From positions 1 through 54,198 of the forward strand of contig SGPL01000199.1 of assembly GCA_004802705.1 (NCBI GenBank): a stretch of 54,198 bases of DNA, written 5' to 3'. A program made the translations under genes and the position numbers. Position 1 is the stretch's first letter. Every line of letters starts with the position of its first letter. The DNA comes from Bondarzewia mesenterica. Taxonomy: Eukaryota; Basidiomycota; Agaricomycetes; Russulales; Bondarzewiaceae. The notes below the pieces were generated by a model. It was not told where the DNA came from. It did no database searches and saw only the letters and a list, made by a program, of their open reading frames with translations. This document shows, one piece after another, positions 12,312-24,541 of this stretch.

Positions 12312-14512
12312 ATGCCTGCTTTTCCGGCAACGGCGTTTATTCTATTCTCAGCCTCTAGTATCTTTGTCTCAGCCTTTGCACAAGGAGGGGCGTATGCTCA
12401 ATGTGGAGGAATCAATTGGACAGGTGCAACGACGTGCATCGCTGGGTATGTCACCTAACGTTGTCTTCCTTTTCTAGAAAATACTGGATACACATTGACT
12501 GGGTGTATAATCAGATATGCCTGTGTCTACAGCAACGACTACTACTCCCAATGCCTTTCTTCTAGCTCTTCATCGGCATCCTCTACTGCAAGTTCCACAG
12601 TCGGTACAACTACGACGGCCACGGCTACGACATCTGCGGCCACTACAACTTCGACTGCTACTCTTACTGGCATAGCTGCCACCGCGCCTACAATTGGACC
12701 ATCCAAGGAGGTCGGGAAGCTCCCTGCACTAGGGTATGGTGCTGTTCTTTTTATCCTTGCATATTGACTGGGTTGGATACTTTTGTCTAGTTGGAATGGG
12801 TGGAATGCCTATGGCTGTGGTGAATCTTCTCATTTTCTCGACTGGGACCCTCATCAATTCTGATGTCATGAACAGAGATATCCGCAGACAAAGTCGTTGC
12901 GGCCGCCAATCAATTCGTCAGTCTCGGACTCAAAGCAGCAGGTTACGAATACGTGAATATCGATGTGAGTCTATCTCCTTCACTGCCCTCATGGTCATCC
13001 TGCACTCTTTCATAGGACTGCTGGGCAGAGAACTCGCGCAATTCCTCTACCAACCAGATGGTACCCGATTCGACGAAGTTTCCGAATGGGCTAAAGGACG
13101 TCGCCGATCAAGTTCATGCGCTCGGGCTCAAAATTGGAATTTACAGTGACGCTGGGAGTAACACTTGTGCTGGATTCCCTGGATCTTTGGGATACGAGAG
13201 CATCGACGCAGCCACCTGGAATTCCTGGGGCATTGATTGTGAGTTTCATCGTGAAAGAAGCCTGAAATTTGATGTAATGGAGCTTACTGGATTGCCTTGA
13301 ACAGATCTGAAATACGGTAAGAAACCTCGTGTATGCGGTGAATTTGAGTATTTTTGAACGTGCCAAACAGATAACTGCAATGTTCCCGGAAACTGGAGTG
13401 ACAGTGGTGTAAGTTCAATTCACTGACACGAATCTGTCCGAACTTCTCATCTCACATCTTCGATCCAAATCACACAGACTCCTCAAGGAAATGACTGGTA
13501 GTACGTCACCTTGCAGACTGTCCAATCTTTCGCATCTGCTCATCTCACATCCAGCAACTCAAACTCAGCCATCAGATATCGTCAGATGGCGTGCGTCTCA
13601 TAAAGAATGTGTTCCTTCTGTAGATATGAAATTGAACACAGGCGAATTACAGGGCTGCTCTCTCGACGAGCTCGAACCCCGTACAGTTTGACCTGTGCAT
13701 TTGGGGAAATGCAAATGTGTGGGAGTGGGGTGCCCGAGTAGTACGCATGCAGCCCTCGTCATCATGCGGGTTAACACATTGATATCTGTACCGCGGTTGT
13801 TGCCTTGTCATTGCAGGGTCACTCCTGGCGTATGTCCGGAGACTCCAGGTGTGTATCATTCAACACCATCTCTTCCCAACTAATTCCGATTTCCCGACAT
13901 CTTGTCCTTCTTCAGCGCATCCTGGTCGTACATCACATCCATCATGAGCACTAACGTCGCACACCTCTCCGCCGTCGACTTCTACGCACACAACGACATG
14001 GACATGATGGAGATCGGCAACGGCAACTTCACAATCGAAGAGCAGCGCACCCACTTCGCCGTCTGGGCGTTCATGAAAAGTCCTATCCTCCTTGGAACGG
14101 ACGTGCGTCATTTTCCTGTTCGAGCCTTGACCATCCTTCAAACATCAGATATGCATAGCTCTCCAAGCTCACATCAACTCAAGTTGACATCATCACTAAC
14201 GCTGAGCTGCTCGCCTTCCACCAGGACGCTACTGTCGGCACACCGGCTACACCGTTCACCTCATCCACCGCGACAACCACGAGCCCCCCGCAATTTTATT
14301 CGGGCACTTCGTCGAAAGGCACACACATCTTTATTGTGAACACGGGCAGCAGCACCGCGACGTTCCAGCTCAACTTCGCTGATGTCCCCGGTCTTAGTTC
14401 TGGAAGTTATAAAGTGCACGACATGTGGGCAAGCTCCGATTTGGGCACATTTTCTGGGAGCTGGAGCGTGTCGATCGAGGCGCACGATACCGCTGCAGTT
14501 CTGATCGTGTAG
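12312..14512 (+). CDS. secreted alpha-galactosidase, CBM1 + GH27
   Basis: Hydrolyses terminal alpha-galactosyl residues from galactomannan and raffinose-type sugars. The N-terminus ([21 protein letters not shown]) is a signal peptide. A fungal cellulose-binding module CBM1 follows at about residues 23-60: [15 protein letters not shown] then [14 protein letters not shown], with four cysteines and the aromatic binding face. A Ser/Thr linker of about 50 residues leads to the GH27 barrel: [35 protein letters not shown] (nucleophile Asp) and SWRMSGDS (acid/base Asp after the Arg). The barrel ends with [11 protein letters not shown], and a C-terminal beta-sandwich closes at [12 protein letters not shown]. 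The gene has many short introns (about ten), several in the barrel. The CBM1 tether suggests action on galactomannan within plant cell walls. It is transcribed away from the PH gene and converges with the Bli-3 gene. Family assignment is firm; exon joins around 13380-13560 are approximate. Confidence 0.92.
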
Positions 14513-14722
14513 ACTATGTTTTTGTTTCGGCCAAGCACGACCTGCAGCGACATCGACATCAAACGTTTGCACCGTCAGTTTGCATGATCCAAGTGATATG
14601 GATGTTATACAATGCCAACAATGAAATTACAGAATGCTGCTAATAAAAGTACATTGTTACACTGACTTGTTGAACGTACAACCACTGAATAATAGCTTTG
14701 CGGACTTTCACGTTGTCTTCGA

Positions 14723-15577
14723 TTAAAGCTCCTGCGTGAGTTTGATCTATAGATTGGATAAGCGATATATTTCAAAGCGATCCAATGACACAGATACTGA
14801 CCTCCGCCTCCGTCATCTCGCGCAGCTCACCCGAAGGAACAGTAACTTTGCCCGTCACAGAGGCAACAGCAGCCTGGACAGTGCGACCGATGGCACCACT
14901 CGTGGCAATCCAATAGCGAATCTCGTCCGGGGCGACCTCAATGGCGCACACACGAGGGTCATTCTCGTCACCTTTATGCACGCCATCACCCAGATCGTTG
15001 AAGTAGGCCGATAACCTGCAAAGAGGTGCGCATATAATAAGAAATTTAACAGAAACAAGACGACACTATGAAAGAAAGGAGTATGCTGGACAACATACTT
15101 GGGACTCCAATGTGTTTTAATGAAAGCCCTATCCTCTACGATCCTGGCTCTTCCGGAGAAGCTCGCCCAATCCGTGGTCGAGGCATCATAGAAACTGACG
15201 TTGACATGGGAATCATTTTGAACTTCGTGACACTTAGGACTAGTATTGTTGACGATGAAGACGAGATTCAACTGGGTAGGAGAGACGGCTATAGAGAGAG
15301 AAATATGGGCAAGAGAAAAAGCCACCGAAACGCGAAAGTACTTACGACCAGCTGGATTCATGGCACGAGCGTGCAAATGCCCATTCGACGCGCGCGTGGT
15401 CAGCATGCCAGTCTTTGCTGCCTCAACAATCTTGTGAAGATCTGCGGTACGACACAGTCAACTTGGACCGTACAGTCCATAAGAACAAAATTCATTACCA
15501 GCGATCTTCTCCTGAGGCGATACATGAGTGCTCTGAGCAGCGGCGGTGTAGGGGTCAAGTTCAGGGTTGGTGGTCAT
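14723..15577 (-). CDS. bli-3: Bli-3-like flavin-binding protein (pyridoxamine 5'-phosphate oxidase fold)
   Basis: Split-barrel protein related to general stress protein 26 and to the blue-light-induced bli-3 of Neurospora. Reads from ATG 15577-15575 (MTTNPELDPYTAAAQS) through DLHKIVEAAKTGMLTTRASNGHL, then the barrel strands LNLVFIVNNTSPKCHEVQND and VNVSFYDASTTDWASFSG, to YWIATSGAIGRT and SGELREMTEAE, ending IKLTQEL with TAA at 14725-14723. About 200 residues, normal for the family. Four short introns. The fold usually binds FMN in a dimer; in fungi the precise reaction is not known. Start placed at the ATG before the conserved DPY motif. It lies head-to-tail with the nucleoside hydrolase, 487 bp from that gene's stop, so a shared promoter is not indicated. 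Confidence 0.87.
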
Positions 15578-16064
15578 GATGTGATAGAGTGCGGTGCAGG
15601 CTCTCCATCAAGAGGGTTTATATGTGGTGGTCATAGCAGGCCGGAGCTTGATGATGATGAGGTTGCAGGGACAGGGGCTCACCGATGATGTCACTTTTCG
15701 ATTATGCTCAAAAAAGTCAGGACGCACTATACCGGTCTATTATCGTAGTAGTGCTAGACTTGTCCGTCACTGCGCCATTAGAGACTAGGTCATCAGTCTA
15801 ACGCAGAATAGTTGAGGAAGCTATGGACACTAAAGTTTCGAGAGAGGAGTTGAACAGACAAAGATGTGTGCACCGGGGAAGTGATATCTGTCTGCTCGAC
15901 GGCAAGACATGTCGTGCTGAAGGGACACGACCGACATGCAAGCGCGGCCAGAAGAGCCGGATCTATTTGAGATAACATATCACCTATTGTATCACATCGT
16001 CCAACAATTCGACCTTCATCCCTGTTAGATTCCACTCACAGGAACTCACTTCTAACACACCCGT
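15578..16064. other. intergenic, promoter of the Bli-3-like gene
   Basis: No coding content seen. It should hold the upstream region of the Bli-3-like gene and the 3' end of the nucleoside hydrolase. Some bli-3 genes respond to blue light, but I recognise no light-response element here. Confidence 0.4.
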
Positions 16065-17771
16065 CTACGCACTCCACAGTCTTTTTAAAATCATGTCGAC
16101 AAGAACGTCGGAGCCGGGCGTCGCCTTAATGGTAGGCACACCCTCGCCTTTAGTCTGTTTCGTTTGCGACTGCTCCTCAACCACCACCTGCGCTGGCAGG
16201 GCGATCGATTCGAAAGGTCCATGCTTAAGCTGCTGGCGCTCCAGAGCAGCCTGCACAGCCGCGCGGTTCGCTCCAGGTGCATATGCACCTTTGTCGTCTC
16301 GTCGGTCAACGACGCACATCCCGCGCGTCACCTCACCCGTACTGTAGGCGCAGTCAAACACAACTGCATGGAAACGTAATAGGAAGAAACTACTCACCGC
16401 TCCATAGCAAACTTCCTCCGCTCAACAGTCCATCCTGGAGCCAACCCCAAATCATCCGTCTCATCTGACGCATCTTTCACTGGGGGGTTAAGTATCGCGC
16501 ACCACATCGCGGCGACATCATGCAATTCCATCGCGTCCTTCCCGAAACCCCGCATGATCTCGCGCGTGCGTTGCAGGAACGCAGAGGTAAAATGCTTGAT
16601 GGGCTCTTTGCCTTCCGCCACGGACGGTCTGGCAGGGTCGAAGGTAGGGTCAACACGAGAGGCATAAAGCGGGAAGGGTAGTTCGTGTACAGTCGTAATG
16701 TCAAGAGGTAGGAGGAGGACGCGAGAGAGTGGGATGCCAGGGTGTGGGGTCGACGTGCCAGGCGCGGGTGGGGGTGCGAGGAGCTCGGCGACCGCGTACG
16801 GGTCAGCGAAGAAATTGACTGAAAACAAATCTGATGTTCACTGTCGATCCACCGATGGCAGGAATGCAGTACATACATTCGGCGGACGGGCTGGTGTTCC
16901 CGGGCACATCAAGTGCACCGCCCATAATCACGACACGCCCGATGCGCTCACGCACACAATGCACGTCTGCGCGCACCATCTGTGCCAGATTCGTCATGGG
17001 GCCAAGGATGACATATGTGATTTCCCGAGGATCGTACTTCTGGAGGGCCTCGAGCGCGACTTCATGGCCGGGACGGTCTGTTAGCTGTAACTGTGGATGA
17101 GAGGGAGATTCGAGCACAGAGCGGGGAACATTGAGATCCGGATGCTTCTGCGTGAGATCACCAAGACCATCGCTATAGTTGTCATGATGAGAGGAAGTGC
17201 CGTGCATCAGAATGCGAAGGTGCTTGCCGGCCGTGGAAATACTGAGCGCTGTGCAACTCGCCACTGAGCGGTCCTAGAGCTCCCTTGGCAAGGAAAGGCT
17301 TCCTTGCTTGATCAAAGTTTGGGAAAGACTCTGGGTGCCTTTTTTTGTGCCGCGATACGGCTTGGTACATCTTGAAGATGTTGGCGCTGTGAGGATATTC
17401 ATGTACGCGTGTCGCGAGAGTGCATCACATTGAGAAAGCGCTTACTATGCTGCAGGCAGATCGGTGTTACCTATGAAGAAACGGTACATTAATCTCGACC
17501 ATAAGAGGCATATGGAACACCTTACCGAAAGAAACAACGTATCCTACAATTTCTATTTCGGGTGACGCCAGCGCCAACAGTCTGTAACCAGACCCGATCG
17601 GTCAGGAAAAATGAGGAGGATTAAGCTAACCAGCACAAACATCGCTATGGTATCGTCGACGCCAGGATCCGTATCGACTATAGGATATTATTGGTGAGCA
17701 CGTTCATGCTCAGAGGAGAGTTGATGATTCTGACTGATAACCGGGATTTTCTTGGAGACTCCTCCAGCCAT
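16065..17771 (-). CDS. inosine-uridine preferring nucleoside hydrolase
   Basis: Cleaves the N-glycosidic bond of ribonucleosides in purine/pyrimidine salvage. Starts at ATG 17771-17769 (MAGGVSKKIPVI), and the next exon gives the calcium-binding signature DTDPGVDD. Other family blocks follow in order: ALASPEIEIVGYVVSFG, EITYVILGPMTNLAQM, RVVIMGGALDVPGNTSPSAE joined over an intron to FNFFADPYAV, the core-lining LLPLDITTVHELPF, and near the end MELHDVAAMWCAI with the conserved Asp. The C-terminus (ALERQQLKHGPFESIALP, IKATPGSDVLVDMIL) has a fungal extension; TAG at 16067-16065. About 430 residues, slightly longer than the bacterial family. Six or seven introns. Probably cytosolic, as no signal peptide is seen. 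Assignment is firm at family level; substrate preference cannot be read. Confidence 0.9.
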
Positions 17772-18792
17772 GGTTAGCAAATAAGATATTGCTGTGGTTA
17801 CACAAGATCACAATAGAGAACGGAGTCTTGAATACGCAGGACCAGCACGGACGCAAAAAAGATGAAGATAGTCAGAAGGATGCACACGGCACATTCGATA
17901 ACAAAAAAAAGAAAGATGAGTCCGAGTCCGGACATCCGGTCCGCGACGCGTCACGACTGTTCACGTCACGGGATGAGGAAAGGCCGCGTTCTCGTCAACG
18001 ACGACAGTGACAAAACGCAAGTTGAACGTTGACTAGCTTAAGACTCTCGCAGCAATATGTATCAAGGAAGTAGTGCAATTTTAAGAAGTTCAATTGAGCA
18101 CCCATGACAATAAGAGCAAATATCATTTTCGTGGACAGGGACACGTACGGTACTCGCCAGCAATGAAGAGGAGCAACTTCCTCTGAAACTGAAGATACGC
18201 AGTCTGTGGGCAGAGGCGGAACCAATCGTCAGACGGCTGCTGCAATATATATGTTGGGCAGATCAAGGTCACGTATATACGGGTTCTAAATCAGATAATT
18301 GGGATAGTCAGTTAGCGAGTGTTCAAAGAGAAGAGCTTGAGAAGACGGCCAGAACATAAGGTCAGAGATCTTGGTGGAAATGTAGTCTCATAGGAATCAA
18401 CCCTCTGAAGTAGCAAATATAAAAAGATATAGCATCATACGAATACGAAGCGACCGTAGCACTTTTGAGAAAAGGAAACATAACTCACCAACATACGTAC
18501 GAGACATCCCAATAAGCACCTGCAAATGGGACAGCGTCAATCTCGAACCCAGAAGAAATGGTAGCGCCAGAGAAGGTCTTGATTCAAAACTGTGCCAACG
18601 ACGAGAAATGAAAGAAAACGAATACCCGCACAGCGAGCACAAGCTCCGCGAACATGCATACCGTTAAGTATTTCGGCATTCGCCGAGCAACTGTACAGCT
18701 GAGTCACAGTGGCTGTCACAGTCGCTCGCACACACCCGACGGATTACAAGACGACGACGACGACCGACAGCCCAAAACAACTACCGACGAAC
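17772..18792. promoter_or_regulatory. divergent upstream region of nucleoside hydrolase and RACK1
   Basis: One kilobase with no convincing gene. It lies between two divergent starts, so it should carry both promoters. Open frames here (for example 17789-18010, Lys/Asp-rich) show no recognisable content. The last 80 bp before the RACK1 ATG are rich in ACGACG repeats. Confidence 0.4.
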
Positions 18793-20092
18793 ATGGCTGA
18801 ATCTCTGCGCTTCCTTGGTTCCCTCGCTGGCCATTCGGGCTGGGTCACCGCAATTGCGACCTCCTCAGAGACCCCCGATGTCATTTTGACGGCTTCCCGA
18901 GGTACACACGGCTTCCTCCTACCCAATCACCTGTCCTCTTCAAGCTTGTAAATACTGAATCGTTACGCACAGACAAAACCATCATTGTATGGCAACTTAC
19001 GCGTGACGAGGATTCGTACGGCTACCCAAAACGCATTCTCCGCGGCCACAACCACTTCGTGTCTGACGTCGTTATCTCCTCCGATGGTCAATTCGCCCTT
19101 TCCTCCTCTTGGGACCACACCCTTCGTCTCTGGGACCTTAACACCGGTCTTACCACCCGTCGTTTCGTCGGACACACTTCCGATGTTCTATCGGTCAGCT
19201 TTAGTGCTGACAACAGGCAAATCGTCTCTGGCTCGCGCGACAGGACGATTAAGCTCTGGAATACGCTTGGGGAGTGCAAGTATGACATCAAGGAGGATGG
19301 ACACACTGAGTGGTGCGTTTGTTTCTGATTAGTCGTCAAGTATGAGTTCACATCTCTCGTCCTTCAGGGTGTCCTGCGTGCGTTTCAGCCCGAACGTCTT
19401 GAACCCTGTCATTGTTTCTTGCGGTTGGGATAAGGTCGTGAAGGTGTGTGTCAACTATTCTTCTTTTCGCATCTACGCTTTCGGGGGTGATGCTACTTTC
19501 TTCGTATATTTGCTACTTCAGAGGGTAATCCCCAATGAGACTACATTTTCCACCAAGATCTCTGACCTTTTCCTTTTTGATCTTTCGCTTTTAAAAGTAC
19601 GTACTTACTCGCTGCATAGGTCTGGGAACTTTCGAAGTTCAAGTTGAAGACCAACCACTATGGTCACACTGGCTACATTAACACTGTTTCCGTCTCCCCT
19701 GATGGTTCCCTGGCTGCCTCAGGTGGCAAGGACGGTATTACTATGCTTTGGGACCTTAACGAGGGCAAGCACCTCTACTCGCTCGAGGCTGGCGACATTG
19801 TCAACGCTCTCGTCTTCTCCCCCAACCGGTACTGGCTGTGCGCAGCGACTGCCAGCTGTGTCAAGATCTTCGATCTCGAGAGCAAGTGCGTCTGCTTAAT
19901 CTTTTGTTCCTTTTGTCCGATAATAATCCACGTCATAGGTCCATTGTTGACGAGCTCAAGCCCGATTTCGTTGACGTCGGCCCCAAGTCGCGGGAACCCG
20001 AGTGCATTTCCATCGCATGGTCCGCAGATGGGCAGACCCTGTTCGGTGGTTTCACCGACAACCTTGTCCGGGTCTGGACCGTATCATCGTAA
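18793..20092 (+). CDS. RACK1 / Asc1 / CpcB-type G-beta-like ribosomal protein
   Basis: Seven-bladed WD40 scaffold on the head of the 40S subunit, also a signalling adaptor. Five exons at 18793-18901, 18973-19312, 19368-19443, 19620-19885 and 19939-20092 give 314 residues, matching the family length of about 316. The frame begins [22 protein letters not shown]-type blades are visible as [74 protein letters not shown] and LVRVWTVSS at the end. The conserved ribosome-binding RDK-like segment falls in blade 1. Intron 3 (19444-19619, 176 nt) is three times longer than its neighbours and carries a snoRNA. The 3' end converges with the hypothetical gene on the minus strand. Identification is firm. 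Confidence 0.97.
19483..19570 (+). ncRNA. U24 (snR24) box C/D snoRNA inside RACK1 intron 3
   Basis: Within the long RACK1 intron lie, in order, box C GTGATGC (19487-19493), the antisense block TATTTGCTACTTCAGA (19507-19522), a small GGG/CCC hairpin (19523-19533), box C' AATGAGA (19534-19540), and the second antisense block with box D, CACCAAGATCTCTGA (19551-19565). Flanking Gs and Cs/Us can form the short terminal stem. Both antisense blocks are the ones I know from yeast snR24, which sits in the intron of ASC1, the yeast RACK1, and guides 2'-O-methylation of large-subunit rRNA. The host and the guide therefore agree. Expression would follow splicing and debranching of the host intron. Box C is one base off the consensus (final C for A). 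Confidence 0.9.
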
Positions 20093-20301
20093 AATCCGGT
20101 CGCGGTATTATCATCAGCTGTTGGGAGTGTATAGGAGTTTTTTCGCATCTTCACTTGTTTGTATCTGCAAACGCAAAAATAGCCTTTGTGCGCCCATACC
20201 CCGTCCCAATTTGAGTGAGCTTTGCACATGTTCCAAGTGCCCGTTAATCGGTAAGTATGCTCGGCGGCGTCCATGCATCTTCGGCCACTTTGGACCTGTA
20301 A

Positions 20302-21302
20302 CTAGAAGACCATCGGCTTGCTGGCTTCCTCTAGGTTGCGTTTTCGTTCATTATAGTCCCAACGGTCGAGCCCACCGAAATCTATCTTCATGGCTCCANA
20401 TGCGAGATTAACTTGAAGCTCGGTTACGTGTGAAGCGCGGGCTCGCCAACTATCGGCGCTGCTCAGGTTCGGAAGATTAATCAGTCAGGTGTAGGCAAAA
20501 TGGACATGGTGCTCACGTTGCGGTGCCGTACATGTCGCCCTGCTGGCTCACGAGCCTCACACACTGGTCCACATTCGATCTGGCGTCATAGATCCATACA
20601 GCCTTGCCGGTATAGATTTCTTGGAAGCCGTCAAGNTCAACCAAGNGATTACCAGGAGTGAATCGTTTTGATCCAGGGGGGACTGGGGGTGAAGGACGGA
20701 TAGAGACAGAGTTGAGTAGGCGGAGGGCGGTGAGGTTTGAGATGTTTGTTAGGGGGATCCGTTCGGCACGATCGAAGGGATTCAGGACTGANAANAATGC
20801 TAGGGGCTCTTCTTCGTCTTCTTCGTCNTCTTCACCCTCCCCTCCGTTCTCCGCATCGGCCATGTCTACGTCCATGTTGGCTGTGGAAGAAGAGGACGCC
20901 GGCTGGGCGTGTGCAGTAGGCGCGGACTCCGGAGAATCAGGCTCGGANGTGAAGTCTCTTTCGGCTTCAAGTAAAATCGAGTAGAAGCCTTTCCACGCGC
21001 TTTCATTAGTGTAGTCTGTGCGCACGATGATGCCGATTCCTGGGGCATCTGGAGAGGCGACGGTGTCCGAGAGGTCGGGATCAACNGTGAAAGGCGCGGA
21101 TGCGATGGCTTGATCCNATAGAGGCTNNATGACCATAAGACGTAGAAAATAGTTAAAGGTGGAGATACGCACGGGTGAGTCTGGGTAGAGAGATGCACGA
21201 GTGTGAGATGGTAGTCGCCAGAATTTTTCAATGACTCGTAGTCGGATTTTGTGTTTCCCCTCTGATGGGTATTGGCTTTTCAATGCAGGATATTCATCCT
21301 GN
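20302..21302 (-). CDS. conserved hypothetical protein with acidic tract, 5' end not resolved
   Basis: I do not recognise a named family. The 3' exon reads [19 protein letters not shown], then [16 protein letters not shown] and ends SKPMVF with TAG at 20304-20302. It joins across an intron (donor GTGAGC near 20518) to a large exon that ends [11 protein letters not shown]. That exon runs back through [20 protein letters not shown], a highly acidic stretch around 20790-20870, [19 protein letters not shown], and [19 protein letters not shown] to an acceptor near 21303. The N-terminal exons would lie above 21303, where ambiguous bases prevent a call. Many N calls inside the coding part, so single residues are uncertain. 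Order and lack of stops support a real gene. Convergent with RACK1. Confidence 0.65.
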
Positions 21303-24300
21303 GTTGATATATAGAGAAGGTTGGGAACTGTCAGAAATAATCCGCTTACGGGTTACCTGAGCAGCAGAGCCTACCTGGAGATAGTGAAGAAAGATTGATG
21401 AGGCCATTTGGACTCTCCCAGCGGCTGAACCGCGAATTCACGCGATTCGAATGGAAAAATGCAAGAANAATGTGAAAAAAATAGTCTCCAGATTTGACTA
21501 TGAGTAGGAGCAATGTGCCATCCGGTGTTCTCGTAGCGTTCAGGCCCTGTGGTAAGTAATTTATAGTGAGAAATGTAAGTANCTGGCAGAGCGAGCGATC
21601 TGGTCTAATCTTATCAGCCTCGCGGACCTGAAATGAATCAGACGGAGTTCAAACAACGATCCTGANTCCTGATCGTAGATTATTTCCCCGAGTCGATCTT
21701 TCTCCAAAAGATCTCAAGGTAAGTTGCAACAACACAGTTTGCGCATCTTCGACTCGTCTCCAGTCTCGCGACTCCAAAGAAAAAAAGGCGCAGATAGCCA
21801 TGCATGTATTTTTGGTGCGCGCAGTCCAGCATATGTACTNAACCCGNNTTCGCTTACACTCAACTGAAGCCTAGCTTANCNNGAATACCACCGTCGAAAA
21901 ATCCCCAAAAAATCCCTNCCGAGATTCTCTCGGAAATTTGACCCATTGTGTCATCAACAATATTTGTACCGATGCATCCCGATCGCGCACCCATCGTGNT
22001 ACCCGGNTNGAACGTTGNATGTGNCGGACAGCCGCACTATCAACATCTGGTTTATGGTNTTACCTCTGTTTGTCGNGGTGTGGCTATTCTTGTCNCGTTC
22101 CGCACCGTTATCTCTTCGTCTCTGGATCATCGATTTCTCCGACTCAGGCACGTCGAAGAGTGTAAGNTCATNGAATTCATCCGNATTTTATTCTCCCAGA
22201 ATAAGGATTCNTATGCTGCCCACGAGTTTCGCACCACTCTGTACTAAAATCGGTCCTATCTTGAAGCCGAGGACAGCCTAGTGNGGCANACTGGCGCGAC
22301 TTCTTCAACTGAAGCTNGAATCANAACCCAAGNAAAGACCANGAGNAGATCCCNATCTCACCTGCNCATCNCTCTTGCGAAGCGATATTCTGTCTCCGCG
22401 CCCTTCCTTAGGATTACCGTAACTCNTCTCTTTANTGGCCCATAGCGTATCGAGGACGANTTNCGCTCAGTTCTTATTGCTCGTTATCGGGTCCGCTGGG
22501 TAAGCGGANNNGTNANNNGACNANNNACTGTGNTGNTATNCNGTTNTNNNTACNNTNNTAGATATNNNNTNAGANNNNGCNNAGNNCGNNNGNGACNNNC
22601 NTGANNNNNNNNNNNNNNNNNNNNNNNNNNNNNNNNNNNNNNNNNNNNNNNNNNNNNNNNNNNNNNNNNNNNNNNNNNNNNNNNNNNNNNNNNNNNNNNN
22701 NNNNNNNNNNNNNTACTTNCNATGCNANTATCTTNCAATTATGTAGGAAACTCANCTGGGTTTCANTTGAACGACNATTGTNCTCATGATGAAACAACAA
22801 CAACAATGGAATGCNACANCTTTGGCCGCTTTGTCCTCCAACNTANTCATGGCCAAAGCAAANCGTGGCTCCACTGCTCTCAAACTATAAAAACCCANTG
22901 TGCGAGCAGAGGGATGTCCATCAAACACCTGTGCATTTCAAGTCTTAACACGTCCTCGCGNTTCTCACTCTAAATACGGCCTTTCACATCATGCACACAT
23001 ATCGTCCTACCTTGGTTCCAATAATGGAANGCAAACCAAACCGTGAAAGCGCTGCGCAATGGTTATTGCCCGAAAGCCTTTNGAANGCCCGTTANGGCCT
23101 ACCATGGCAGGATATGTGGGCAACTCGGAACTGGGTAATGGGCGACAGATAGACCTGTGAGGGAGAGCGGCTACGCTTCGGATGGAAAGGATTGGAGCAT
23201 TTGGTATACCCTGTGCCTCTAGCGATTACACCGCAGCGAGCAGGGTTCGCAAAGCCACGAGTCCTCACCACGAAGCCACGAGTTCCCACCATGAAGCCAA
23301 CATGATCCGNAGCGACGCACAGCCAAAGACATGCAGCCGACATTGCGATACAGCTGGGGGAAGGAGGTGGGATCACCGGCAAGGAGCATNCGGACAGAAA
23401 GATGGAGAAAGTGGTGGTAGATGTACTCGGGAGAGCATTTCATATTCTTTAATTCGNAGGAGGGGAACGGAAACTGTCCGANGTTATGATCAACCCGCTC
23501 AGGAAATAGGAGCTATTCGTAAGACATCGTCAGCGCTCGACATTGCCACAGACAGATTGCGAAAAGGGAAAGAACTCGTCCGCCCGTAATTGGTGCACAT
23601 GAACGTCTGAATTGTCTGCCGTGCTCCCTCCGTCTCATCTGAAGCATCGATGGACTGCTGCGCACAGATCCAGGCTGCTTCGAAGAACATGGTATCACAT
23701 GGTCTGCTCCGATACCCGTAGCACAACAACTCCCATACCCATGACGGCGATATCCCTCCATGTGCAATTACGTGACATACCTGAGCGCTCTCTATCCGCC
23801 AGCTGAAAATAAAGGCGACAGTATGGTCTCTAATATATCCTTGACGATCTGTGGGATAGTGAGGGAAACAAGTTGTAGATATGGAGAAGAAAGGCATGTG
23901 AGAAGAGAAGGCGGAGGAGAAGATGGTAGCGATGGAATGAGACTTCGCCGCCAATAAAGGACGTATGAGAAGACATGGTGAGATTTTTTGAGAGGAAAAA
24001 AGACACCTAATTTCCTGTGATACGTGAACGTCTAACAGCAGGAATGACGCCAAAGCGAAATCATAATCACAGCATTAACTCACCAACTGACTTACTTCAC
24101 GAATGATTGAAAACAGTCAGCTATGGCTCGGGCCAGTAGTTGAAGAATTATTGTAATTTTAGTAGACCCTAAGGCTTATCACTGCATTGAGCTTGGCCTA
24201 TTCATAGGTGAGGGTCGCCGCATTACATACCTCAAGACGGCGATATCGGGCTAGAGGCAAGAGCAGGAACAATCTGATAGGAAACTATCTGAATCAGTCG

Positions 24301-24541
24301 TTTTCGGGCGTACCTATATCGCAGAGACCATGCGATCTCGGGTCAGCCAAGTCTGTCAGAAGATGAGCAATGCCTGACCGTCTCAAAAAGGAGTCAATCA
24401 GAATGAGAATTCAGCATTGCCGTCTTGACAACAATCATTATCGAATTGACGAAAAGACTGAGTTCCAATGCTGCAGATTACAGTCCGAGAATTAATTCAC
24501 GGAATATGTACTGAATGGGTAGCTTTCGCTACACGGCGCGG
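21303..24541. other. low-quality, gene-poor stretch with ambiguous bases
   Basis: Ambiguous bases are frequent from 20397 to 23481, most densely around 22500-22860. I can support no gene; open frames across the N run are artefacts. Around 23253-23300 there are two imperfect copies of a 21-22 bp unit (AGCCACGAGT..CACCA). The segment 24060-24540 is the 3' flank of GOT1 and shows nothing specific. Confidence 0.5.
22605..22713. other. assembly gap (109 consecutive N)
   Basis: Run of unknown bases flanked on both sides by heavily ambiguous sequence, marking a scaffold join or repeat collapse. Nothing can be read across it. Confidence 0.98.

Noticed and set aside
22474..22973. Open frames across the N run
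   Set aside because: They are made of unknown residues and have no evidential value.
23253..23300. Possible CRISPR-like or satellite array
   Set aside because: Only two imperfect adjacent copies of about 21 bp are present, and CRISPR arrays do not occur in fungal nuclear DNA.
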